Below the pieces are notes generated by a model. That model saw only the letters and a program-made list of their open reading frames with translations, was not told where the DNA came from and did no database searches. This document shows positions 6,922-12,329 of a stretch of DNA of 12,588 nucleotides, piece by piece. Origin of the DNA: CALAED01 sp937891035 (GTDB lineage: Bacteria; Actinomycetota; Actinomycetes; Streptosporangiales; Streptosporangiaceae). A program made the translations under genes and the position numbers. Where the stretch lies: positions 1 to 12,588 of the forward strand of contig DASQSZ010000364.1 in NCBI GenBank assembly GCA_035642125.1. Reading direction: 5' to 3'. Numbering within the stretch: position 1 is the first letter of the stretch; each line of letters begins with the position of its first letter.

Positions 6922-6972
6922 GTGTGGCGCCCGGTTACGGGGGGTAGTCACTTGATGACGACCCCGCCACAC
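6922..6972 (+). promoter_or_regulatory. Structured leader and possible stress-sigma promoter before the GlsB-like gene
   Basis: GTGTGGCG (6922-6929) pairs perfectly with CGCCACAC (6965-6972). Inside are GGGT/ACCC (6942-6945 with 6961-6964) and GTCA/TGAC (6947-6950 with 6956-6959), giving a long, asymmetric hairpin 6 nt before the ribosome site AAGGG (6979-6983). GTGT (6922) and GGGTAG (6943-6948), 17 bp apart, also loosely resemble a SigB-type promoter. The two readings need not both be right. Confidence 0.35.
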
Positions 6973-6988
6973 ACCCCCAAGGGCCGCC

Positions 6989-7267
6989 ATGACCATCACG
7001 GGCGTTTTGAGCGCCATCATCTTCGGTGCGATCATCGGTGCCATCGGCCGACTGCTCGTCCCGGGCAAACAGAACATGCCGATCTGGCTGACCATCGCGG
7101 TCGGCGTCGCCGCGGCGTTCGCGGGCACCGGCCTGACCAGGTTGCTCGACCTGAAGGCGCTCGGCTTCAACTTCTGGGAGACCATCTTCCAGATTGGCAT
7201 CGCCGCGCTCGGCGTCTTCCTCGTCGCCGCGCTATGGCCGCGCGGCGGCGACGACGGCGCGACGTGA
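6989..7267 (+). CDS. GlsB/YeaQ/YmgE family stress-response membrane protein
   Basis: A 92-residue integral membrane protein with three predicted hydrophobic helices at about 4-24, 31-51 and 62-84. Family hallmarks are visible: FGAIIGAIGRLLVPG (12-26) with a Gly-rich first helix and a Gly-Arg turn, then WLTIAVGVAAAFAGTGL, and the closing GIAALGVFLVAALWPR. Members of this family (transglycosylase-associated protein, Pfam Transgly_assoc) are small stress-induced membrane proteins with poorly defined function. The ATG at 6989 has AAGGG 5 nt upstream. It follows the hydrolase by 108 bp of structured DNA and ends 40 bp before the convergent prpE stop, a gap where I see no clear terminator. Confidence 0.9.
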   Translation: MTITGVLSAIIFGAIIGAIGRLLVPGKQNMPIWLTIAVGVAAAFAGTGLTRLLDLKALGFNFWETIFQIGIAALGVFLVAALWPRGGDDGAT

Positions 7268-7307
7268 CAGACAACAGGGCAGGCGGCAGGGCGAGCAACA
7301 GGGCGGG

Positions 7308-9212
7308 TCAGGCGCCGTCGCCGGCTGACCGGAGGATGGGGCGCAGGCGCTCCAGCACCCCCGGGTCTTCGATCGTCGAGGGCACCGGCACGTCCGCGCC
7401 GCCGGACCGGCTGTCCGCGATCGCCCGCATCGTGCCCCGAAGGATCTTGCCCGAGCGCGTCTTCGGGAGCGCCGGTACGACCGTGACCTGCTTGAACGCC
7501 GCGACCGGACCCACCTGCTCGCGGACCGCCGCGATCAGCTCGGCGGCGAGTTCGCCCTCATCGATCTGCACTCCGCTCTTGAGCACGACGAGGCCGCGCG
7601 GCAGCTGACCCTTCAGGGGGTCGGCCACGCCGATGACCGCGCATTCGGCCACCGCTGGGTGGCCGGCGATGATCTCCTCCATGGAGCCGGTCGACAGCCG
7701 GTGCCCCGCCACGTTGATCACGTCGTCGGTCCGGCCCATCACCCACAGATATCCGTCCTCGTCGATCCGGCCGCCGTCGCCGGTGAGATAGGTGCCCGGG
7801 TAGCGGGTCAGGTACGACTCCATGAAGCGCTCGTCGTCCTTCCAGAGCGTGGGCAGCGTGCCTGGCGGCAGCGGCAGCCGAATCACGATGTCGCCCTCCT
7901 GGCCGGGCTCCGCCTCGGTGCCGTCGGGCAGCATGACCCGGATGTCGTACCCCGGCACCGGCACGCTCGGCGATCCCGGCTTCACCGGCAACGGCTCCAG
8001 GCCGCGTAGGTTGGCCGCCGCCGGCCAGCCGGTCTCGGTCTGCCACCAGTGATCGATGACGGGACGGTCGAGGACCCGGGTGGCCCAGTGGTAGGTGTCG
8101 GGGTCGAGCCGCTCGCCGGCCAGGAACAACGTCTCCATGCCGGCCAGGTCGTAGCCCGCGAGCAGTCGGCCGTCCGGGTCCTCCTTTTTGATCGCCCTGA
8201 TCGCCGTCGGCGCCGTGAACAGCGCCTTCACGCCATGCTCGGCGATGACCCGCCAGAAGGCGCCCGCGTCCGGAGTGCCGACCGGCTTGCCCTCGTACAG
8301 CACGCTGGTGCAGCCGGTCAGCAGCGGCGCGTAGACGATGTAGGAGTGGCCGACGGCCCACCCGATGTCGGACGCCGCCCAGAACACGTCACCCGGGCCC
8401 ACCCCGTAGACGTTCTCCATCGACCAGCGCAGCGCGACCGCGTGTCCGCCGTTGTCGCGCACGACGCCTTTGGGCCGGCCGGTCGTCCCCGAGGTATAGA
8501 GGATGTAGAGCGGGTCGGTCGCCGCCACCGGCACGCATTCGGCCGGCGCGGCCTCCCGGGTCGCCTCGACCCAGTCGAGGTCGCGCGGCCGGACGAGATC
8601 GGCGTGCGCCTGCGGCCGCTGCAAGATCACACAGTGGACGACCTTGTGCGCGGCGAGCTCGAGCGCCTCGTCCAGCATCGGCTTGTACGACACGATCCGG
8701 GTCGGCTCGATGCCGCAGGATGCCGACACCACGACCTTGGGCCGCGCGTCGTCGATGCGCACGGCCAGCTCCTTCGGGGCGAAGCCGCCGAAGACCACTG
8801 AGTGCACGGCGCCGATCCGGGCGCAGGCGAGCATGGCGATGACCGCCTCGGGGATCATCGGTAGGTAGATCACGACCCGGTCGCCTCGGTCGACGCCAAG
8901 GCCGCGCAGCGCGCCGGCGAACCGCGCCGTCTCGTCGGTGAGCTCGGCGTAGGTAAAGGTGCGCTGGGTGCCGGTGACCGGGCTGTCGTAGATCAGCGCC
9001 GGCTGGTCGCCGCGCCCCTCGTCCACGTGCCGGTCGAGCGCGTTCTCGCACGTGTTGAGCTCCCCCCCGGTGAACCACCGGTAATAGGGCGGCGCTCCGT
9101 CGTCGAGGACCCGGTCCGGGGGGGTACGCCACCTGATGTCGCGCGCCGCCAGCCCCCAAAACCGCGTGGGATCGGCGATGCTGCGTTCGTAGGCGGCCAA
9201 GTACGCGCCCAT
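7308..9212 (-). CDS. prpE: Propionyl-CoA synthetase (propionate--CoA ligase)
   Basis: A 634-residue AMP-forming acyl-CoA synthetase; E. coli PrpE has a similar length (about 628). It activates propionate to propionyl-CoA through an acyl-adenylate. An acetyl-CoA synthetase N-terminal domain (about 1-60) precedes the adenylation core with YTSGTTGRPKG (239-249). The sequence then has RDNGGHAVAL, SDIGWAVGHSYIVYAPLLTG, YEGKPVGTPDAGAFW and HWWQTETGWP, in a form closer to PrpE/ACSS3 than to acetyl-CoA synthetase. GRTDDVINVAGHRLSTGSME lies at the hinge, and PKTRSGKILRG places the catalytic Lys at 589, a known target of inhibitory acylation in this family. I chose ATG 9212 because GGAGGAG precedes it; a start 24 codons upstream lacks support. 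Acetate or other short acids are possible substrates. Confidence 0.93.
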   Translation of the reverse strand: MGAYLAAYERSIADPTRFWGLAARDIRWRTPPDRVLDDGAPPYYRWFTGGELNTCENALDRHVDEGRGDQPALIYDSPVTGTQRTFTYAELTDETARFAGALRGLGVDRGDRVVIYLPMIPEAVIAMLACARIGAVHSVVFGGFAPKELAVRIDDARPKVVVSASCGIEPTRIVSYKPMLDEALELAAHKVVHCVILQRPQAHADLVRPRDLDWVEATREAAPAECVPVAATDPLYILYTSGTTGRPKGVVRDNGGHAVALRWSMENVYGVGPGDVFWAASDIGWAVGHSYIVYAPLLTGCTSVLYEGKPVGTPDAGAFWRVIAEHGVKALFTAPTAIRAIKKEDPDGRLLAGYDLAGMETLFLAGERLDPDTYHWATRVLDRPVIDHWWQTETGWPAAANLRGLEPLPVKPGSPSVPVPGYDIRVMLPDGTEAEPGQEGDIVIRLPLPPGTLPTLWKDDERFMESYLTRYPGTYLTGDGGRIDEDGYLWVMGRTDDVINVAGHRLSTGSMEEIIAGHPAVAECAVIGVADPLKGQLPRGLVVLKSGVQIDEGELAAELIAAVREQVGPVAAFKQVTVVPALPKTRSGKILRGTMRAIADSRSGGADVPVPSTIEDPGVLERLRPILRSAGDGA

Positions 9213-9290
9213 GGGCTCCTCCGTGGGTCCGCGGCGTGTTTGAGGCATTCTCCTATGTGGCGTTCCCGGAGGCCGTTTCGTCAAGACCGG

Positions 9291-9319
9291 TTCCCAGGAC
9301 GGCGTGGTCTGCCTAGGGT
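9291..9319 (+). promoter_or_regulatory. Possible housekeeping promoter for the selB-like gene
   Basis: TTCCCA (9291-9296) and TAGGGT (9314-9319) are separated by 17 bp, a passable -35/-10 pair. They would start a transcript with roughly 33 nt of leader before the ATG at 9359. It lies in the divergent 146-bp gap with prpE. The match is partial. Confidence 0.35.
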
Positions 9320-9358
9320 TTTGCGCGGGGTGGGTGAGTCTGGTCGCTGGAGCGCCGC

Positions 9359-10774
9359 ATGCAGGTTGTCGCGACTGCCGGGCACAAGGGGCACGGCAAG
9401 TCCTCGCTCGTCCATGCCCTCACCGAGACGACGGCGACGGCCGCCGGGGCGTCCGGGGCGTCCGGGGCCGCTGAGGCCGCCTGGACGGCCCTGCCGTCCG
9501 GCCGGCGCATCGCGTTCGTCGACCCGCCCGGCGACGAGCAGGCCGTCGCCGCCGTGCTCGCCGGCATCGGCCCGGCGTCGGCGGTCATCATGGTGGTCGC
9601 CGCCGACGAGGGCTGGATGCCGCGGTCGGCCGAGCATCTGGCCGCGATCGACGCCCTGGGGGTGGGGGCGGGTCTGCTCGTCATGACGCGCGCCGACCTG
9701 GCCGACCCCACCCTGGCGCTGCGTCAGGCCCGCACCGCGCTCGAGCGTACGTGCCTCGCCGGCGCCGAGAGCGTCGCGGTGAGCACGCGGACCGGCGAGG
9801 GCGTGAGCCAGGCGGTCGCGGCGCTCGACCGGCTCGCCCAGCGGCTGCCGCCGCCCGACCCGGCCGGGCCGGTCCGCCTGTGGGTCGACGGGGTCTCGGT
9901 GCCGGCCGGTGGTGCGAGGGCGGGCGGCGTGGTGGTCACGGGAACGCTGAACGCGGGCACGATCCGGGTGGACGACGAGTTGGCCTGCGGGAGCCGTACC
10001 GTCCGGGTCCGCGCGGCGCGTACACCGGTGGGCGAGGTCGCCGAGGTCTCCGGCGTCACCAGGGTCGCGCTGACGGTGACCGGCGCCGGGGCCACCACAG
10101 CGCTCGCCCCCGGCACGCCGCTCGTCGCCGCCGGCCGCTGGACCGAAACGGCCAGCGTGGACGTCCGGCACGGCTTCGGCGCGGCCTCCGGGCGGCTGGC
10201 TCGGCAACTGGTCCTGCATATGGGGTCGGCAGCGGTCCCGGTCAGGCTGCGGCCGCTCGGTCCCGACACCGCCAGGCTCACCCTCAACACTCGGTTGCCG
10301 CTGCACGTCGGCGACCGGGCGCTGCTGCGCGACCCGCGCCGCCGGGCGGTCGCCGGGGTCAGCGTGCTCGACGTCCGGCCGCCGCCGCTGGCCCGCCGTG
10401 GCGCGGCCGGTGAGCGGGCCCGCGAGCTGGCGCAGTGGCCCGACCACCCCGGCGGGGAGCAGTTGCTGCGCCGCCACGGGGTGCTGCGCAGCGCCGACCT
10501 GGAAGTGATGGGCTGTACCGCGCCGGCGGACGCGCTGCGGGTCGGCGCCGGCTGGGTCGCCGACCCCGGGCACTGGGAGGCGCTGCGTCGGCGGCTGGTC
10601 AACGAGCTCGACCGGCACGCCGCCGCCCATCCGGCGACGCCCGGGATCTCACTCGAAGCGGCTCGGCTGCGCCTGGGGCTGCCGGAGCGCAGCCTCGTCG
10701 TCCGGCTCGTCCGCCCGCCGCTGCGCCTGTACGGCGGACGGGTGTACGGCGCGCCGCCCGGTCAAAGAGGGTGA
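9359..10774 (+). CDS. Divergent SelB-family translational GTPase-like protein, truncated
   Basis: A 471-residue relative of SelB, the factor that brings selenocysteyl-tRNA to the ribosome (E. coli SelB has 614 residues). Family signs are LPSGRRIAFVD, VVAADEGWMPRSAEHLAAID (79-98), the G4-like TRADLAD, VRLWVDG, VVVTGT, QLVLHMGSAAVPVRLRPLG and VGDRALLRDP. Key features are altered. The P-loop is GHKGHGKS (8-15) instead of GHVDHGK. Residues 23-42 are Ala/Gly/Ser repeats where GMTIDLG-type switch I belongs. DVPGHE is DPPGDE (55-60), losing the catalytic His. The GAGTVVTGT block of domain 2 is changed to ARAGGVVVTGT. The protein stops after LYGGRVYG, so the last winged helices that read SECIS RNA are missing. 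The frame is intact. GGAG lies 6 nt before the ATG. fdhD follows 96 bp downstream. Canonical selenocysteine insertion seems unlikely. Confidence 0.85.
   Translation: MQVVATAGHKGHGKSSLVHALTETTATAAGASGASGAAEAAWTALPSGRRIAFVDPPGDEQAVAAVLAGIGPASAVIMVVAADEGWMPRSAEHLAAIDALGVGAGLLVMTRADLADPTLALRQARTALERTCLAGAESVAVSTRTGEGVSQAVAALDRLAQRLPPPDPAGPVRLWVDGVSVPAGGARAGGVVVTGTLNAGTIRVDDELACGSRTVRVRAARTPVGEVAEVSGVTRVALTVTGAGATTALAPGTPLVAAGRWTETASVDVRHGFGAASGRLARQLVLHMGSAAVPVRLRPLGPDTARLTLNTRLPLHVGDRALLRDPRRRAVAGVSVLDVRPPPLARRGAAGERARELAQWPDHPGGEQLLRRHGVLRSADLEVMGCTAPADALRVGAGWVADPGHWEALRRRLVNELDRHAAAHPATPGISLEAARLRLGLPERSLVVRLVRPPLRLYGGRVYGAPPGQRG
9444..9468 (+). repeat. 9-bp in-frame repeat replacing switch I in the selB-like gene
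   Basis: CCGGGGCGT occurs at 9444-9452 and 9453-9461, followed by CCGGGGC at 9462-9468. It encodes the Gly-Ala-Ser run of AAGASGASGAA and sits exactly where the conserved switch I segment of SelB should be. It looks like repeat expansion in a region released from functional constraint. Confidence 0.85.
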
Positions 10775-10836
10775 CCGCGCCCTGGTTTCGACGCATGCGC
10801 CACCGCGCGTCAAGACACGAGAAGGGGTTGCGGGCT

Positions 10837-10864
10837 TTGGCGCACGGCCGGCAGGGCGTACCGT
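10837..10864 (+). promoter_or_regulatory. Possible promoter giving a leaderless fdhD transcript
   Basis: TTGGCG (10837-10842) and TACCGT (10859-10864) are 16 bp apart. The last T of the -10 box lies 6 nt before the fdhD ATG (10871), so transcription would begin at or very near the start codon. No Shine-Dalgarno sequence lies at the proper distance, which agrees with leaderless translation, common in actinobacteria. Confidence 0.45.
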
Positions 10865-10870
10865 CTCGAT

Positions 10871-11713
10871 ATGGGCCGGATCACTCAGCGACGACCGGTG
10901 CTAAGGCTGAGCACGGCGGGTCAGGGCAAGCGGACGCGGCGACCGGACACTCTGGTCGTCGAAGAGCCCCTGGAGATCCGCGTCTCCGGCCGGGCCCTCA
11001 CCCTCACCATGCGCACGCCGGGCGACGACTTCGACCTGGTGGCCGGCTTCCTCACCGGCGAGGGCGTGCTGCACAGCGCGAAGGACATCACCGCGATGCG
11101 CTACTGCACCGACCTCGGCGAGGACGGACAGCCGACCTTCAACGCCGTCGACGTACAGCTCGCCGATGGCGTGGCGCCCCCCGACCCGTCGATCGAACGG
11201 GCCTTCTACACGACGAGCGCGTGCGGGGTCTGCGGTACGACCAGCATCGAGGCGCTGCGGCGGCGCGCGCCGTACGACATCGCGGCCGACACCGCGCGGT
11301 TCGACCCTGAGGTACTCGTCCGGCTGCCGGACACGCTCAGGGAGCGGCAGAAGGTGTTCGAGCGCACCGGCGGCCTGCACGCCGCCGGTCTGTTCGACGC
11401 CGACGGGCGGCTGCGGGCGCTGCGCGAGGACGTGGGGCGGCACAACGCGGTCGACAAGGTCGTCGGCTGGGCTCTGCGTGACGACCAGTTGCCGCTGTCC
11501 GGGTGCGTGCTCATGGTCAGCGGCAGGGCGTCCTTCGAGCTGACCCAAAAGGCCGTGCAGGCCGGCATTCCGGCGCTCGCCGCGGTGTCCGCGCCGTCGT
11601 CGCTCGCCGTGGAGCTGGCCGAGGACGCCGGCCTGACGCTGATCGGCTTCCTGCGCGGCGACTCGATGAACGTCTACAGCGGCGCCCATCGCATTACCGA
11701 CCAAAGCACCTGA
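10871..11713 (+). CDS. fdhD: Formate dehydrogenase sulfurtransferase FdhD
   Basis: A 280-residue cytosolic protein of usual length. FdhD takes sulfur from a cysteine desulfurase and passes it to the bis-MGD cofactor of formate dehydrogenase, which is required for activity. The sulfur-carrying motif SACGVCG holds C118 and C121. Other family blocks are EEPLEIRVSG (31-40), MRTPGDDFDLVAGFLTGEGV (47-66), GGLHAAGLFD, REDVGRHNAVDKVVGWAL and the C-terminal MVSGRASFELTQKAVQAG followed by GIPALAAVSAPSSLAVELA. The ATG at 10871 has no ribosome site but a -10-like box just upstream. It follows the selB-like gene in the same direction and lies about 5 kb from moaA and mobA. No formate dehydrogenase subunit is present in the window. 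It is the last clearly intact gene before the decayed right-hand region. Confidence 0.96.
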   Translation: MGRITQRRPVLRLSTAGQGKRTRRPDTLVVEEPLEIRVSGRALTLTMRTPGDDFDLVAGFLTGEGVLHSAKDITAMRYCTDLGEDGQPTFNAVDVQLADGVAPPDPSIERAFYTTSACGVCGTTSIEALRRRAPYDIAADTARFDPEVLVRLPDTLRERQKVFERTGGLHAAGLFDADGRLRALREDVGRHNAVDKVVGWALRDDQLPLSGCVLMVSGRASFELTQKAVQAGIPALAAVSAPSSLAVELAEDAGLTLIGFLRGDSMNVYSGAHRITDQST

Positions 11714-11968
11714 GCCATGGCGGCGTTCGCCGCCGTCACCGGCTGGATCGCCTTGCGGCGCGTCGCGAGGCACACGAGGAACCCAGCCGGGAATGCCGTC
11801 CGTTTCCATCACTCGCATGGGGCCAAGCGTCAGCCCATCCTCAAGTGCCGCCATGAGAAGTTGGGCCTCGGTCGGATATTTCTGGATGAGGTCGGCCATC
11901 ATCTGAAGTTGCTCGGCCGTGGCGCGCAGCCGTTCACCGTTCCCGCACCCGTCGGGCTGAATCGTTAT
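11714..11968 (-). pseudogene. Remnant of a small protein gene with a lost start codon and no stop
   Basis: On the minus strand, beginning at 11968, the frame reads (M)TIQPDGCGNGERLRATAEQL and continues QMMADLIQKYPTEAQLLMAA, then LEDGLTLGPMRVMETDGIPG. This is amphipathic, codon-biased and protein-like, but I do not recognise the family. A well-placed GAGGAG (5-nt spacing) precedes ATA, not ATG, at 11968-11966. ATG ATG at 11902/11899 is the first conventional start. The frame then has no stop until 10901, running antisense through fdhD, so the original 3' end seems to have been lost near the fdhD stop; the left boundary given here is arbitrary. The stretch is less GC-rich than the genes to its left. 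A functional short protein starting at 11902 remains possible. Confidence 0.4.
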
Positions 11969-12011
11969 CGCTTCTCCTCGCTCTCGTCCAGTTTTCTCGG
12001 ATCAGGCTCAC

Positions 12012-12086
12012 TTATCTCGCTGAGCGTCTGGACTGCTCATATCGGCGACCGCGAGGGGCACACCCCCGGCTGCTCCCGTAAATCAT
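12012..12086 (-). CDS. Tiny ORF with a strong ribosome site after the ATPase gene
   Basis: GGAGG (12099-12095) and an 8-nt spacer precede ATG at 12086, and the frame gives a 24-residue, Arg-rich peptide starting MIYGSSRGCAPRGRRYEQ before TAA. It begins 16 nt after the ATPase stop, the geometry of a translationally coupled downstream gene. Another frame just beyond it ends with SEISEPDPRKLDESEEKR and a stop at the next remnant's start. The segment 11969-12102 therefore looks like a small gene broken by frameshift. No function can be assigned. Confidence 0.3.
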   Translation of the reverse strand: MIYGSSRGCAPRGRRYEQSRRSAR

Positions 12087-12102
12087 GATTTCTTCCTCCG
12101 GC

Positions 12103-12329
12103 CTACCGGCGCAGCGTGGCGATAATCGCCTTACCATGGTCGGATGTGACGCAAAGCCAGGCGTCGCACAAGGCGTCGACGATGTGCAGGCCACGACCTT
12201 CTTCCGAAAGGAACTCGGCATCTTTCAGTTCCGCAGGCTCCGGGGAGCAGTCGTGTACCTCGATGACGGGGTGACGCCCGGCGTCGACCCTGACCGCGAG
12301 CAGGCACGGCGTTTCAAGTGCCGCCTTTT
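12103..12329 (-). pseudogene. 3' exon of a histidine-kinase-like ATPase gene interrupted by a group II intron
   Basis: Read on the minus strand, this 227-nt segment encodes KAALETPCLLAVRVDAGRHP, then VIEVHDCSPEPAELKD, AEFLSEEGRGLHIVDALCDA and a final GKAIIATLRR before TAG (12105-12103). It is the C-terminal half of an HATPase_c_2 / RsbW-like ATP-binding protein as found in large numbers in actinobacteria, where many are presumed anti-sigma or regulatory kinases. VHD supplies the Asp of the first glycine box and EEGRGLHIV the second. The N-box helix (E-L-V-T-N-A type) should lie just upstream but is replaced by group II intron sequence. Because intron and gene share one strand, RNA splicing could restore the mRNA; the name pseudogene describes the interrupted DNA, not proven loss of function. 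Confidence 0.8.

Noticed and set aside
5965..7608. A plus-strand frame of 547 codons over the hydrolase and GlsB-like genes
   Set aside because: Wrong frame of two genes with clear motifs; Arg-rich translation with no recognisable domain.
9251..9284. A promoter for prpE using TTGACG on the minus strand
   Set aside because: The only -10-like sequence (around CATAGG) is about 21 bp away, too far for a credible pair.
9213..9358. A selenocysteine tRNA gene (selC) beside the selB-like gene
   Set aside because: I looked for a GGTTCGA-type T arm and a long acceptor stem here, in the selB-fdhD gap and elsewhere in the intergenic DNA on both strands and saw none; a covariance search would be decisive.
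9281..10630. A minus-strand frame of 449 codons opposite the selB-like gene
   Set aside because: Antisense shadow; considered because the selB-like gene is degenerate, but the plus-strand frame shows family motifs throughout and the minus-strand one shows none.
10901..11902. A 333-codon minus-strand frame covering fdhD
   Set aside because: Only its first ~60 codons, outside fdhD, look coding; the rest is the complement of fdhD.
11717..12088. A 123-codon plus-strand frame after fdhD
   Set aside because: No ribosome site of note, no domain, and the opposite strand carries protein-like frames with ribosome sites.
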